The notes: generated from the sequence alone by a model not told the origin. 64,000 nucleotides of DNA from JAEWWD01 sp964440115 (GCA_964440115.1 CAYTPV010000002.1:1-64000), one strand, 5' to 3'; shown: positions 1-9,210, counted from the first letter of the stretch. A program made the numbers and translations.

Positions 1-51
1 CGCCGAAAGTACTTGACTGGAAACGGTCCGGGAGGATAGGTAGCCGCCGGC
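1..51 (+). rRNA. rrf: 5S ribosomal RNA, 3' end (partial)
   Basis: The first ~51 bases match the 3' third of a bacterial 5S rRNA: a CGCCGAAAGTACT segment, the helix/loop GACTGGAAACGGTC, and the terminal GGGAGGATAGGTAGCCGCCGG that pairs with the missing 5' end. The gene is cut by the window edge. A rho-independent terminator follows directly, so this is the end of an rRNA operon transcribed rightward. Confidence 0.85.
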
Positions 52-62
52 TCCCTTTCAAA

Positions 63-108
63 CAAACGGTCTGCTGCATATGAATTGCGGCAGGCCGTTT
101 GCATTTTC
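63..108 (+). terminator. Rho-independent terminator of the rRNA operon
   Basis: An inverted repeat with arms CAAACGG-CTGC and GCAG-CCGTTTG (63-101) is followed by a T-rich stretch (CATTTTCTT). It sits directly after the 5S rRNA 3' end. Confidence 0.8.
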
Positions 109-147
109 TTCAATAAATCTATGGCAAAAATCTGAAGCAAATTATAC

Positions 148-199
148 TTGACTTATGGTTGCATATGTCTTATATTGAATGTATATTCAGTCAATATAA
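148..199 (+). promoter_or_regulatory. tetR promoter overlapped by an operator-like inverted repeat
   Basis: TTGACT (148-153) and TATATT (171-176) are separated by 17 bases, a good housekeeping promoter. The -10 box lies inside a perfect 9-bp inverted repeat, TTATATTGA (170-178) and TCAATATAA (191-199), with a 12-base spacer. A repressor bound there would occlude the promoter, so autoregulation by the TetR protein just downstream is the likely reading (inference). Confidence 0.7.
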
Positions 200-213
200 A
201 GGGCGGATTGATT

Positions 214-864
214 ATGCCAAGAAATGAACAGCAAAATGAAAAAGCGCGCGAATTGCGGCGGGAACAAATTCGCGCTGAAGCGCTCAGGCAATTTGCTAGA
301 AAAGGTTTGGGAGCAGCGCGCATTCAGGATATAGCCGAAGGAGCGGGCATGGCGCAGGGGCTCCTGTATCATTATTATCCCTCGAAAGAAGCCATATATA
401 TGGATCTTGTACGCGACGCATTGGATATGACAATACAAGCCGCGCAAGGCGTACGGGATATGCACGCGAGCGCACGGGAAAAAGTCGAATATGCGCTGCG
501 GGAATTGATTTCCGTCATAAGCCGCAGCGATCGATTTACGCAGACATGCAGTATGAATGCGCAGACGCCGTATGTTCTTGCGCTGACGCAGGAAGAAGTC
601 GAGGAAATACGCGAAAAGAAGCAGGCTCCCTACCGGATCGTGGCCGAAATCATGAGGGAAGGCCAACGCGAGGGCAGCGTGGTGGATGGCGATGCGGACG
701 CGCTGGCGCTTCTGTTCTGGTCCAGCGTGAATGGGCTGGCGATCTACCGCGTATCACATGCTTATGACGGGCCTATGCCGGATTACCGGATTCTTGCAGC
801 CATGTTCCTTAAGGACGACAACAGAATGCTTTCAGGCATTGAAAATAAGGGGGTATCAATATGA
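214..864 (+). CDS. TetR/AcrR family transcriptional regulator
   Basis: A 216-residue repressor of the TetR family. The N-terminal helix-turn-helix is visible at about residues 14-60, with AEALRQFARKG, RIQDIAEGAGMAQGLLYHYY and the usual PSKEAIY helix-3 end. The variable C-terminal ligand domain gives no substrate clue. I chose ATG 214 because a GGGCGG Shine-Dalgarno precedes it and the family's HTH begins shortly after; an earlier in-frame TTG start would read through the promoter and operator. The stop overlaps the next start (ATGA), so it is co-transcribed with the hydrolase at 861 and probably controls that gene and itself through the inverted repeat at 170-199. The effector is unknown. Confidence 0.9.
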   Translation: MPRNEQQNEKARELRREQIRAEALRQFARKGLGAARIQDIAEGAGMAQGLLYHYYPSKEAIYMDLVRDALDMTIQAAQGVRDMHASAREKVEYALRELISVISRSDRFTQTCSMNAQTPYVLALTQEEVEEIREKKQAPYRIVAEIMREGQREGSVVDGDADALALLFWSSVNGLAIYRVSHAYDGPMPDYRILAAMFLKDDNRMLSGIENKGVSI

Positions 865-1781
865 TCAGCATGAAAGCGCGCATGATGCGAAGCTTTATGC
901 GCAACAGGCATTTGCTCAAGGGCAGGCTGATGCCTGAAACGGTGGATAAGAATACATCCATACCCGCTCTGCGGGAGCAAACGGAAAAAATGGCGGCGCG
1001 CCTTGGAAAGCAGCCAGAAGGCGTATCATTTGAACCTGTTACCGATTCACCGGTATATGCGGAGTGGGTAATTCCGGAAGGATGTCCGCAGGATCGCATG
1101 GTACTCTATTTCCATGGCGGCGGATTTGTAATGGGCAGCGCCGTATCGCATCGCGGTATCGTGAGCGGATTTACAAAACGTCTGGGGATAAAGGCGCTGA
1201 CTTTCGATTACAGACTTGCGCCCGAGCATCCCGCACCGGCGGCAGCGCAGGATGGAGCGGCAATGTATCGGTATGTGCTGAAATTGGGGTATCAGCCGTC
1301 TCGCATCATATTTGCAGGAGATTCTGCCGGCGGAGGCATAGCGCTTTCCACGCTGCTGCTGCTCAAGGATGAAGGCGACCCTATGCCGGGCGCATGCGCT
1401 CTGTTTTCTCCGTGTACGGATATGACGTTATCCGGCGAATCGCAGGTAACCCGCTTAAAAGCGGACCCCTGTACGCCCAAGGGCGCAAATGAGACGTATC
1501 TAGGCTACTATGTCGGGGATGGTGATCCACGCCATCCCTATGCGTCGCCACTGTTCGGGGAACTTTCCGGTTTGCCGCCCATGATCATTCAGGTGGGTGA
1601 CGACGAAACATTGCGAGATGATTCAACCCGGTTTGCGAAGCGCGCACAGGAGGAAGGCGTTCTTGTAAAACTGCATGTCTGGGAGGGCATGTTTCATTGC
1701 TTCCCGCTGCTCGCGCCCATGTTCAGGGAAGCCACACAGGCGCTTGATGAAAGCTGTGAGTTCCTAAGGAAATATATCTGA
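861..1781 (+). CDS. Alpha/beta hydrolase, HSL-type carboxylesterase/lipase
   Basis: 306 residues, the usual length for the hormone-sensitive-lipase (family IV) esterases. The oxyanion-hole motif HGGG is at residues 85-88, the nucleophile elbow GDSAGGG around Ser155, the acidic partner in GDDETLRDDS (about residue 253) and the catalytic His279 in MFHCFP. No signal peptide is seen, so it should act in the cytoplasm on short acyl esters; the natural substrate cannot be read from sequence. Its start overlaps the tetR stop by four bases, which makes it the probable main target of that regulator. Confidence 0.9.
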   Translation: MISMKARMMRSFMRNRHLLKGRLMPETVDKNTSIPALREQTEKMAARLGKQPEGVSFEPVTDSPVYAEWVIPEGCPQDRMVLYFHGGGFVMGSAVSHRGIVSGFTKRLGIKALTFDYRLAPEHPAPAAAQDGAAMYRYVLKLGYQPSRIIFAGDSAGGGIALSTLLLLKDEGDPMPGACALFSPCTDMTLSGESQVTRLKADPCTPKGANETYLGYYVGDGDPRHPYASPLFGELSGLPPMIIQVGDDETLRDDSTRFAKRAQEEGVLVKLHVWEGMFHCFPLLAPMFREATQALDESCEFLRKYI

Positions 1782-1793
1782 AGCAACCATTGT

Positions 1794-1832
1794 GCGCCGT
1801 CTGCGGCATACTGCCTCAGGCGGCGCTTTTTT
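1794..1832 (+). terminator. Rho-independent terminator after the hydrolase
   Basis: GCGCCG-CTG and CAG-CGGCGC arms (1794-1826) with a run of six T. It closes the tetR-hydrolase operon. Confidence 0.85.
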
Positions 1833-1923
1833 GTTCTGTGATACTTAGAGCAGCATTGAAATATACATGAAGAGAGCCGTATCACCGGCAGTTTGCTGCT
1901 GGGGCAGGAAGGGGGAAATTGCT

Positions 1924-2748
1924 GTGGAGAAAAAGGTAGAGCAGGGCAATTGCCTGACGGCTGCCGTTACATATGTTGTCATGATTGCGGCCAATGTTCT
2001 AGCGGAAACACTGCGTCTTGGCGGCGTCACGACTGCGGAGATTTCTGCGAAATATCCAAATCTGTTTACGCCGGCGCCCACCACGTTTGCAATCTGGGCG
2101 GTCATATATCTATTGCTTGCGGTTTACACCATATATCAACTGGATCTGTTTCACAAATCGCGCGGCAGAGGATACTGCGCAACGGAACTCACTGGACGAA
2201 TAGCGCCCTGGTATACATTATCCTCACTTGCAAACGCCCTGTGGGTGGTTGCATGGCACTTTGATCTTATCATCGTAACCGTACTGTTGATGGCGCTGTT
2301 GGTATATTCCCTTGCGCAGATTATGCGCATGATTTGCGGCATGCAGCTTTGCTTCAAAGAGCGCATATGCGTAAGGCTGCCGTTCAGCGTGTATTTTGCA
2401 TGGATATTGGTGGCGGCGATCGCCAATTTCACCGTGCTGTTGGTCAGCCTGAATTGGAGCGGATGGGGCGTTTCCCGGGAAATATGGACGATTATCGCGC
2501 TGGGGTTGGGCACCGGGCTTGGCATAGCGACGATGCTGTATTGTAAAAACATCGCATTCGGGCTGGTGTTTCTATGGGCATACGCGGGGATTCTCAAACA
2601 GCATGCTTCGCCGCTTGGCTGGGATCTGCAGTATCCGCAGGTTGTGACAGCCCTGTTGATATGTATGCTGCTGTTTATCGGGGTGATCGGGTATCTTCTG
2701 TTTGAAAAGAGGAAAAAGCCTATCACGGATACGATAAAAAACAGTTAA
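1924..2748 (+). CDS. TspO/MBR-like (tryptophan-rich sensory protein-like) membrane protein
   Basis: About 274 residues, strongly hydrophobic with roughly seven to eight membrane segments. The N-terminal part resembles a clade of long TspO/MBR homologues: a PNLFTP then FAIWAVIYLLL pattern, followed by Trp-containing helices (LWVVAWHFD, SLNWSGWG). TspO proteins bind porphyrins or other hydrophobic ligands, but the function of this longer clade is not established. GTG 1924 is preferred over ATG 1867 because an AGGAAGGGGG Shine-Dalgarno precedes it and the extra N-terminus looks non-coding. It is a single-gene unit between two terminators. Confidence 0.6.
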   Translation: MEKKVEQGNCLTAAVTYVVMIAANVLAETLRLGGVTTAEISAKYPNLFTPAPTTFAIWAVIYLLLAVYTIYQLDLFHKSRGRGYCATELTGRIAPWYTLSSLANALWVVAWHFDLIIVTVLLMALLVYSLAQIMRMICGMQLCFKERICVRLPFSVYFAWILVAAIANFTVLLVSLNWSGWGVSREIWTIIALGLGTGLGIATMLYCKNIAFGLVFLWAYAGILKQHASPLGWDLQYPQVVTALLICMLLFIGVIGYLLFEKRKKPITDTIKNS

Positions 2749-2750
2749 CA

Positions 2751-2777
2751 AAAAAAGCTCCTGTTGGAGCTTTTTTT
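2751..2777. terminator. Bidirectional rho-independent terminator
   Basis: AAAAAAGCTCC (2751-2761), a four-base loop, then GGAGCTTTTTTT. The A and T tracts let it work in both directions, between the convergent TspO-like gene and the znu operon. Confidence 0.9.
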
Positions 2778-2785
2778 GACTGCAA

Positions 2786-3607
2786 TTATGTGCGCTGCCG
2801 TATAGAGCCGACAGCGGATAGTACTAAAAATACTGCAAGATTCACAGCGACTACGCTTGCTCCGGATGGAGTTGACAGCGCGAACGAAATCCCGAGTCCA
2901 ATCAGGAAGCAAAACACGGAAAGCAATGCAGCGCATAAAACTGTACTGAAGAACCTCTTGCAGACTCGCATTGCGGAAAGTGCCGGGAATATGATGAGGC
3001 TGGATATGAGCAAAGCGCCCATCATGCGCATGCCCAGCACAATTGTGACAGCGGTCAGCAACGCGATAATCATGTTGTACAGCTTCACACGAATGCCTGT
3101 CGCCTGCGCAAATCCCTCGTCGAATGTGACGGCAAATATTTTGTTGTAGAACAGTACAAACAATATCAGCACCGCAATAGAAAGCCATACGCTCAGAGTA
3201 ACGTCACTTTGACTCATGGAGAGTATGCTGCCGAACATGTAGTTGTTTAGGTCCGTATTGAGTCCTGTCGTCAGGGAAAGTACAATTACGCCGATGGCGA
3301 GAGACGCAGTCGAAAATACCGCGATTGCGGAATCGCCCCGTATTGTGCTGTTTTGGCTTAACCGCAGCAGAAAGAACGCGGCGGCAACCACAACGGGAAT
3401 GGATATGGCAAGCGGAGCTGCACCTGTTGCGGCGGCAACCGCTAAAGCACCAAATCCGACGTGGGATAGGCCGTCGCCAATCATGGAGTATCGCTTTAAT
3501 ACAAGGCTTACGCCCAGCAGCGCCGCACACAGAGAGACGAGCACGCCCACGACGGCTGCTCTTACCAGAAACGGATAGGAGAAGAACTGGGCAATCCAAT
3601 CAAACAT
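2786..3607 (-). CDS. znuB: Metal (zinc/manganese type) ABC transporter permease
   Basis: 273 residues of an ABC-3 family permease with about eight to nine membrane helices. Family signatures are visible: LSHVGFGALA near the N-terminus, GVIVLS, and GMRMMGALLISSLIIFPA. It forms the membrane channel of a divalent-metal importer with the ATPase and lipoprotein encoded just upstream. ATG 3607 is chosen because GGAGGGC precedes it; a longer reading frame would overlap the ATPase gene heavily. The start overlaps the end of the ATPase gene by eight bases, so the two are translationally coupled. Zinc is inferred from the Fur-family gene heading the operon; manganese cannot be excluded. Confidence 0.9.
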   Translation of the reverse strand: MFDWIAQFFSYPFLVRAAVVGVLVSLCAALLGVSLVLKRYSMIGDGLSHVGFGALAVAAATGAAPLAISIPVVVAAAFFLLRLSQNSTIRGDSAIAVFSTASLAIGVIVLSLTTGLNTDLNNYMFGSILSMSQSDVTLSVWLSIAVLILFVLFYNKIFAVTFDEGFAQATGIRVKLYNMIIALLTAVTIVLGMRMMGALLISSLIIFPALSAMRVCKRFFSTVLCAALLSVFCFLIGLGISFALSTPSGASVVAVNLAVFLVLSAVGSIRQRT

Positions 3608-4304
3608 GTTTTTGCCCTCCCATAAGCTCCTTCGCCGTGCTGCTGCGTTTATACTCGGCAGCCGTACCGAAAAATGTCTGCGAGCTGCCCAAGTGCAGTA
3701 CATGACTCGCATAGGACAGCGCGCTTTGCACGTCATGGGAGACCATTACGATGGTCATTCCCATTTTTTTGTTCAGGTCATTGATCAGCGCATACAGTTC
3801 CGACATGGCAAGGGGATCAAGGCCTGCGACGGGTTCATCGAGCAGCAGCAATTTGCTGGTTGCACACAGCGCCCGTGCCAGCAGCGCACGCTGCTGCTGC
3901 CCGCCGGAAAGCGTTCGATAGCTGTGATCGGCCAGATCCGATATCCCCAGCTTCGCCATATTACTCTTGGCGGCAACTCTATCCTGCTGCGTATAGAAAG
4001 GCCGTATGCCGCGGTTGTTCAGACGTCCGGAGAGCACAACTTCATATACGCTCGCCGGGAAATCCTTCTGCACAGGGGAGTGCTGCGGAAGGTAACCAAT
4101 TTCCGTCTGTTTCAGGTTGATCTTAAGACTGCCTGATGAGGGGGCTTTCATGCCAAGCAAGCCCTTAAGCAGCGTGCTTTTCCCGGACCCATTCTCTCCG
4201 ACGATACATAAATATTCTCCGGCCTCGATACGGAAATTTAAGCCTGAAAGCACAGTGCTGCCCTCATATGCAAAGGAGGCGTTGCGGCAGATGATCAAAG
4301 ACAT
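3600..4304 (-). CDS. znuC: Metal ABC transporter ATP-binding protein
   Basis: 234 residues, a standard ABC ATPase: Walker A GENGSGKST, Q-loop, signature LSGGQQQR, Walker B LLLLDEP and the H-loop (VMVSHD). It powers import of a divalent metal together with the permease downstream and the lipoprotein upstream. ATG 4304 overlaps the stop of the lipoprotein gene (TGATG) and has a GGGAGGCGG Shine-Dalgarno. An N-terminal extension of 45 codons in the same frame was discarded. Confidence 0.92.
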   Translation of the reverse strand: MSLIICRNASFAYEGSTVLSGLNFRIEAGEYLCIVGENGSGKSTLLKGLLGMKAPSSGSLKINLKQTEIGYLPQHSPVQKDFPASVYEVVLSGRLNNRGIRPFYTQQDRVAAKSNMAKLGISDLADHSYRTLSGGQQQRALLARALCATSKLLLLDEPVAGLDPLAMSELYALINDLNKKMGMTIVMVSHDVQSALSYASHVLHLGSSQTFFGTAAEYKRSSTAKELMGGQKHV

Positions 4305-5299
4305 CAGCTTACCGCCTCCCTGAGATTTTGCGCATTCTGATACATCAAAGAAATATATGTCGCACCGCCTTCCAAATCGTCCTTGGATACGTTGTGGCAG
4401 GAATGCAGCAACAGTTTTTTTGCGCCGGTCGCCTCGCAAATGGTATCCGCCATCTTTTCGTTAGAAAACTCAATATAGAATATGATGGGGATATTCTGTT
4501 CACGAACTCTGTCGATTAAAAAAGCAACCGTAGCCGCACTGGGCTCGGTTTGTTCAGCACAGCCGGGAAACGCCGCATAATAATCAAAGCCGTACGCGTC
4601 CACAAAGTAGCGGAAAGGGAAGCGGTCGCCGAAAACAAGCGTATGCCGAACAGCGTTTTGGGCTATCTGTTCAAATGTTTGATCCAGCTTGCTCAATTGC
4701 TCAACATAGGAAGCGGTATTGGATTGGTACGCATCCGTATGATCCGGATCAGCATTGATCATTGCCTGCGATATGGCCTTCGTCATCAGTATGGCGTTCT
4801 CCGGCGCAGTCCAGATATGTTCGTCGTAGACAGCAGATGGTGATTCAGGCTGGGCTTCGCTATGATCTTCCATTCCCTGCCGAATCTCTTCTTCAACCGC
4901 CTTGACGCAGTCGATCAGCCGCACGACGCGCATGTGAGAAGTATCCATGGAGCTGAGCAGTTTTGTTACCCATGCTTCAGATTCGCCGCCGATATAAAGG
5001 AAGACGTCGCACTTTTGTATACGCAGAATGTCCTGCGGCGTAGGCTCGTAGGTATGGCTTTCAGCACCGGGCGGAAGCAGCAGCGTTATTTGAGCGAGCC
5101 CGCCCGCAATTTGCCTTGCAAAATCAAATGGGGGGAAAAGTGTCGAGATAACCGAAAGAGTATGTTTCTGGGTGAGCGTTTCGGATGCCTGATCCGGTGC
5201 CGCAGTAGCATCTGCCGGCGGCTTTGCCGCGACAGTGCAGCCGCATAAGAGCAGTATGGAAAGTATGAGCGCAATCAACGCTGGCAAAGAAAGACGCAT
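4304..5299 (-). CDS. znuA: Metal ABC transporter substrate-binding lipoprotein (ZnuA family)
   Basis: 331 residues. A signal peptide ends in the lipobox LLLCGC, so the mature protein is a lipid-anchored binding protein on the outer face of the membrane. The cluster A-I solute-binding fold is recognisable: LLPPGAESHTYEPTPQDI with a metal-ligand His, a YDEHIWTAPENA stretch with a second His, and VFGDRFPFRYF. The acidic/His loop around EDHSEAQ is typical of zinc binders but short. The ATG at 5299 lies one base after the fur-family stop, with GGAGGAAT inside the end of that gene. Confidence 0.9.
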   Translation of the reverse strand: MRLSLPALIALILSILLLCGCTVAAKPPADATAAPDQASETLTQKHTLSVISTLFPPFDFARQIAGGLAQITLLLPPGAESHTYEPTPQDILRIQKCDVFLYIGGESEAWVTKLLSSMDTSHMRVVRLIDCVKAVEEEIRQGMEDHSEAQPESPSAVYDEHIWTAPENAILMTKAISQAMINADPDHTDAYQSNTASYVEQLSKLDQTFEQIAQNAVRHTLVFGDRFPFRYFVDAYGFDYYAAFPGCAEQTEPSAATVAFLIDRVREQNIPIIFYIEFSNEKMADTICEATGAKKLLLHSCHNVSKDDLEGGATYISLMYQNAQNLREAVS

Positions 5300-5300
5300 G

Positions 5301-5795
5301 TTATTCCTCCGAGTCTTTTCCGGCTTTCCTGCCGGTATCATGCGCGCAGGCGCATGTCAATTTGGCTTCGCCGGGCAGGCTGCAATGTGCAGTACAGTTT
5401 TGACAATACCCGTAAAACACTGTTTTCATGCTGTCCAGCAAAAAACGGTGTTCGTTCTGAATGTGCGCTGCAAATTCTTCAATGATATTGCAGTGCAGAT
5501 GTTCCATCTGGCCGCATTGTAAGCATACCAGATGATAATGATCCTTGTGTTCGGCAGCATCGCCGATATACTGATAGCTGGCGCTGCTTCCATCCATGCC
5601 GATGTATTTAATGATCACGCCGTCCTGCACAAGTTTGTCCAGATTACGATATACGGTAGCCAATCCGACAGACTCGCCATTCTGCTTCATATGACTGAGG
5701 ATCTGGTCGGCTGTCACATGTTCGCTTTGTTTTTCCTGCAAAAAAGATAAAATCAGCCGTTTCTGCCGCGTATCGTATTCCTTTTTTTCGCGCAT
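5301..5795 (-). CDS. zur: Fur family metal-responsive repressor (probably Zur)
   Basis: 164 residues. A winged-helix DNA-binding part (TADQILSHMKQNG, GLATVYRNLDKLVQDG) precedes a dimerisation part with HYHLVCLQCG and YCQNC, the two CxxC pairs that hold the structural zinc. It heads a four-gene operon with the metal transporter; such linkage in Firmicutes favours Zur (zinc), although Fur or PerR cannot be ruled out from sequence. It probably represses its own promoter through the box at 5818-5836. Confidence 0.85.
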   Translation of the reverse strand: MREKKEYDTRQKRLILSFLQEKQSEHVTADQILSHMKQNGESVGLATVYRNLDKLVQDGVIIKYIGMDGSSASYQYIGDAAEHKDHYHLVCLQCGQMEHLHCNIIEEFAAHIQNEHRFLLDSMKTVFYGYCQNCTAHCSLPGEAKLTCACAHDTGRKAGKDSEE

Positions 5796-5817
5796 GATGC
5801 GTCATTCCTTTCAAATA

Positions 5818-5868
5818 GAAAACGATAATCACTTTCATATTATAAGAAGCTTTTTAACAATCTGTCAA
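5818..5868 (-). promoter_or_regulatory. Promoter and Fur/Zur box of the metal-uptake operon
   Basis: On the minus strand TTGACA (5863-5868) and TATAAT (5839-5844) are 18 bases apart. Directly downstream lies a 19-bp imperfect palindrome, GAAAACGA-TAA-TCACTTTC on the plus strand (5818-5836), with two mismatches between its 8-bp arms, in the form expected for Fur-family operators. Binding there would block transcription start. Confidence 0.75.
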
Positions 5869-6090
5869 TACTGAAATCAGACACATTCCGCCACAGTAAA
5901 TCTAAAATAGTATGTTATAATATACCAGTATAAAATAGCCAAAAAATATTATTTTGTGTAAATTTCATACCTATGCGTGATATATCATGATATACTCAGC
6001 ATAAACAAACATACGCCTTTCGCATGCATGAAGTGCGGAGGAATTGCATTGTCGGCATAACGATTCGTGAACATATAAAGTACGGTGCCT

Positions 6091-7197
6091 ATGACAAACA
6101 AAGTACGGGATATCAATATCGACGCACTTGAACTGAATAAGGCCCTTGTCAAACTGAATATCAAGCGGGTGACACTAGCCGCCTTTTTGGTATCTCTTTT
6201 TGAAGTGTTCAATTTCTTCGACAAATCCGCAGTACAATACCCCTTTGTACGAATAGGAACAATAGCAGTGATATCTGTATCGCTGATTTACATTGTGTTG
6301 GGGTATTTTGAAGAACGATGTGCGGATGTCAATGTCGTGTATCTGCGCACTGCGTATCGGGCTTATTGGATACTGCTTACCCTGTGTATGACCCCGTTTT
6401 TTATATTGGACGTCAGAATGGGCACACTGATCAATGTCGTGCTTTTCTTTGGATTGCTTGTATTTGCACCGGTCTTTTCCATGAAAGAAAACAAGGCGAT
6501 GTTTTCCTTTTTTGTGTTGTATGTCGTTGTGGTGGTCATGCTCGCGAAAGCCGATTTTCTTTCCGGACTGCGGACGGCATTCATTGGAATCGGCGCGTCG
6601 CTGCTTTCTTTTAAACTGCACAGCGGATATATGGATATGATCTGTTCTTTGCACGTAGAAGGTGCGATGGATGGATTGACTAAGCTTTGCAATAAGCAAG
6701 AAGGCTTGGCGCGCATGCACGCGCTGATGACCTTTTCCAGGCGCATGCAGCGGACAATTGCACTCTTTTATATCGATATTGATTATTTTAAGAGCTATAA
6801 CGATACGTTTGGTCATGTGGCGGGAGATCAGGCGCTTGCGCAGGTGGCAGATTGTATGCGGCGCTGTTTTTCGCGGGAGACGGATATACTGTGCAGATTT
6901 GGCGGGGAAGAGTTTTCGGCCATGATTTGTACAGATATGCGTACATCGGCGATACAGATGGCTAAAAAGCTTATTCGCATGGTGTCGGACTTGGGTATAC
7001 AATCCGGACTTGCTGCCAAAGAGAGCGTAGTAACCGTCAGCATAGGCTTAGTGGTTCTTGAACCCGAAACAGGAAAATCCGTGCCTCCTGAAGAATTAAT
7101 AGAAGAGGCCGACAGACAGCTTTATATTGCGAAAACAGGAGGGCGCAACTGTATTGCAATGAACGACGGCATCGTATATCGTAATGATACGGAATAA
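6091..7197 (+). CDS. Membrane diguanylate cyclase (GGDEF domain)
   Basis: About 368 residues. Five or six membrane helices fill residues 30-190 and form an uncharacterised sensor; a GGDEF domain follows. The active-site motif is GGEEF at residues 271-275, with an RxxD product-inhibition site (RETD) five residues before it. It should make cyclic di-GMP and inhibit itself by feedback. ATG 6091 and GTG 6085 are both possible; neither has a strong Shine-Dalgarno. A second GGDEF protein is encoded 61 bases downstream. Confidence 0.88.
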   Translation: MTNKVRDINIDALELNKALVKLNIKRVTLAAFLVSLFEVFNFFDKSAVQYPFVRIGTIAVISVSLIYIVLGYFEERCADVNVVYLRTAYRAYWILLTLCMTPFFILDVRMGTLINVVLFFGLLVFAPVFSMKENKAMFSFFVLYVVVVVMLAKADFLSGLRTAFIGIGASLLSFKLHSGYMDMICSLHVEGAMDGLTKLCNKQEGLARMHALMTFSRRMQRTIALFYIDIDYFKSYNDTFGHVAGDQALAQVADCMRRCFSRETDILCRFGGEEFSAMICTDMRTSAIQMAKKLIRMVSDLGIQSGLAAKESVVTVSIGLVVLEPETGKSVPPEELIEEADRQLYIAKTGGRNCIAMNDGIVYRNDTE

Positions 7198-7258
7198 CGT
7201 TGTAAATGATTGCTCAGCGAAAATACCTTTTGGCATACTCCAGAATAGGCGGGATTGC

Positions 7259-9175
7259 ATGCCGGAAAAGAAAAATAGAAAGATACGAAGCACCGCATTG
7301 GTAATCGTCTGCATGAGCGTGTTCTGGATCGCGTCCATGTGGCTGTATCAGTTGAACATTTCGAGCGATATGGAAAAGCATATCGCTCTGACGCTTGTAA
7401 AAACAACCGCACAGGAGTGCAGCAATCTTAGGGATACGCTGGACAGGGCCTTCCTTTCTCTTAAGTATGCTGCTCGTAACATTGACGCAGGTGCCGGCCC
7501 GGATGGCATAGGGGGCATCGAAGAAGGAATCAAATATTTTACGGGTCTTCCCGTAACCCCTCAGGTTTGGATCGTGCAGGTGAATGAAACCGGCAACGCA
7601 AGCGAGTATTTGGTTAAGGAAAAGCTTGAGAGCGTATTGGCCGGGCAAAGCGTGCTGGACGGCCCTGTTGATCGCGGCGGTATTGAGTATTTTTCCATTG
7701 CCGTTCCCGTTGAACGTGACGGCTCCGTAGTGGCGGCACTGGGCTGTACTGTACCGGCTTCCGATCTAAGCGACGAGATGCTTTCCAATCATATACTCAG
7801 AGAGGGCCATCGCTTGATCGTCAATAAGGCGAATACGGTTATCTCTGTGCCTTCCGAGGATGCTGGCTGGTGGAAGGAACATTCGGTACTGCTCGACGAT
7901 AATACGGTTATGCCCTATACCAATCTGTATCATATTAACGCCAATTCTCCAACAGAAGGCAGCGTCTATTTGCTGGGCAAGGGACAAGGCGGTTATTATT
8001 TAACGGCCTGCCCGCTGGGCATCAACGACTGGACTTTGCTTAGTGCTGTATCCAAACAGACCATGCAGCAGGATGCTGGATTTGCAGGAAAAAATCTCGT
8101 TGCGCTCAACGCGGTTATGCTGCTGGGCTTTCTCGTTATGCTTGCCTTACTGATGAGAATATGGGGCAGGGAACGCCGTATCGTGCAGGAAGAGAGGAAC
8201 CGCTTTGCCTGGCTGGAAGAGCGTTACCGTATCGTTGCACGAGAATCGGACGACGTGATATTCGAAATCTCCCTGCAGGAAAAATTCATTGAGGCCAACG
8301 AGAACTTCCATAAGCTGCTCGGGTACAATGTGGTCCAGTGGAACAATGAATATCTCAACCGTGTGCATCCTGACGATGAACAGAAGTTTGCCGCCATTTA
8401 CGAAGGTATCAAAGCAGGCAAGCGCCTGATGAAGGAAGAACTGCGCTTCAGGCGGGCGGATGGCACATATGTGTGGTGCCGCCTGCTGATTGCTATACTG
8501 TTCGACTCCAAAGGAAAGCCCGCGCGCGCGCTGGGCAAAATCACCAATATTGATTCGCAGAAACGGGAGGCAGCATGGCTGCGGCAGAAAGCGCAGCAGG
8601 ATGCGTTGACCAATCTATATAATAAAGAAACAACGCACAACATGATACGCCGGTATCTGGAGACGGAGGGAGTTGGCGGCGTACATGGCCTTATGGTGCT
8701 CGATGTAGACAATTTCAAGGAAATCAACGATACGCGCGGTCATCTTTATGGGGATGCGGTACTCGCCGCGGTCGCGGATAAGCTGCGGATGCAGTTCCGT
8801 TCAACCGATATCGTGGGACGTATTGGCGGCGACGAATTCCTGGTATTCTTGAAAAACGTCAACAGCCGTACACAGCTGGAAACACAGGCTGCGGCGCTGC
8901 AGCACGCGTTTGCCTCCGGCAAGGAACTGGATTACCGCATCAGCTGCAGCATTGGCGCGGCGACCTATCCTGAGGATGGTGCGGGCATAGACCTGCTTTT
9001 CCAGAATGCCGATACGGCACTTTACAGGGCAAAACGGCAGGGGAAAGGCCGCTACGCCATTTTCAGGTGGGATATCGACGCACGACAGCAGACAGAAAAG
9101 CCGCGTTCGGTTCAACAGGAACCGAAGGAACAGAGCGACAGCAGCGACAGCAACGATGGAAATGATATACCTTAA
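7259..9175 (+). CDS. Sensor diguanylate cyclase: extracellular sensor, PAS, GGDEF
   Basis: 638 residues. A first membrane helix (about residues 10-30), a large extracytoplasmic region resembling a Cache-type sensor (to about residue 270), and a second helix (VALNAVMLLGFLVMLALL) are followed by a PAS domain (IFEISLQEKFIEANENFHKLLGY, HPDDEQKF) and a C-terminal GGDEF domain with GGDEF at 523-527 and the RSTD inhibitory site. It should couple an external ligand to cyclic di-GMP synthesis. ATG 7259 is chosen after a GGCGGG sequence. It lies close behind another cyclase gene and is probably co-transcribed with it. Confidence 0.9.
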   Translation: MPEKKNRKIRSTALVIVCMSVFWIASMWLYQLNISSDMEKHIALTLVKTTAQECSNLRDTLDRAFLSLKYAARNIDAGAGPDGIGGIEEGIKYFTGLPVTPQVWIVQVNETGNASEYLVKEKLESVLAGQSVLDGPVDRGGIEYFSIAVPVERDGSVVAALGCTVPASDLSDEMLSNHILREGHRLIVNKANTVISVPSEDAGWWKEHSVLLDDNTVMPYTNLYHINANSPTEGSVYLLGKGQGGYYLTACPLGINDWTLLSAVSKQTMQQDAGFAGKNLVALNAVMLLGFLVMLALLMRIWGRERRIVQEERNRFAWLEERYRIVARESDDVIFEISLQEKFIEANENFHKLLGYNVVQWNNEYLNRVHPDDEQKFAAIYEGIKAGKRLMKEELRFRRADGTYVWCRLLIAILFDSKGKPARALGKITNIDSQKREAAWLRQKAQQDALTNLYNKETTHNMIRRYLETEGVGGVHGLMVLDVDNFKEINDTRGHLYGDAVLAAVADKLRMQFRSTDIVGRIGGDEFLVFLKNVNSRTQLETQAAALQHAFASGKELDYRISCSIGAATYPEDGAGIDLLFQNADTALYRAKRQGKGRYAIFRWDIDARQQTEKPRSVQQEPKEQSDSSDSNDGNDIP

Positions 9176-9210
9176 AGGAGTTTGCAGCTGAAGCGAATGC
9201 ATTGCGGGTT

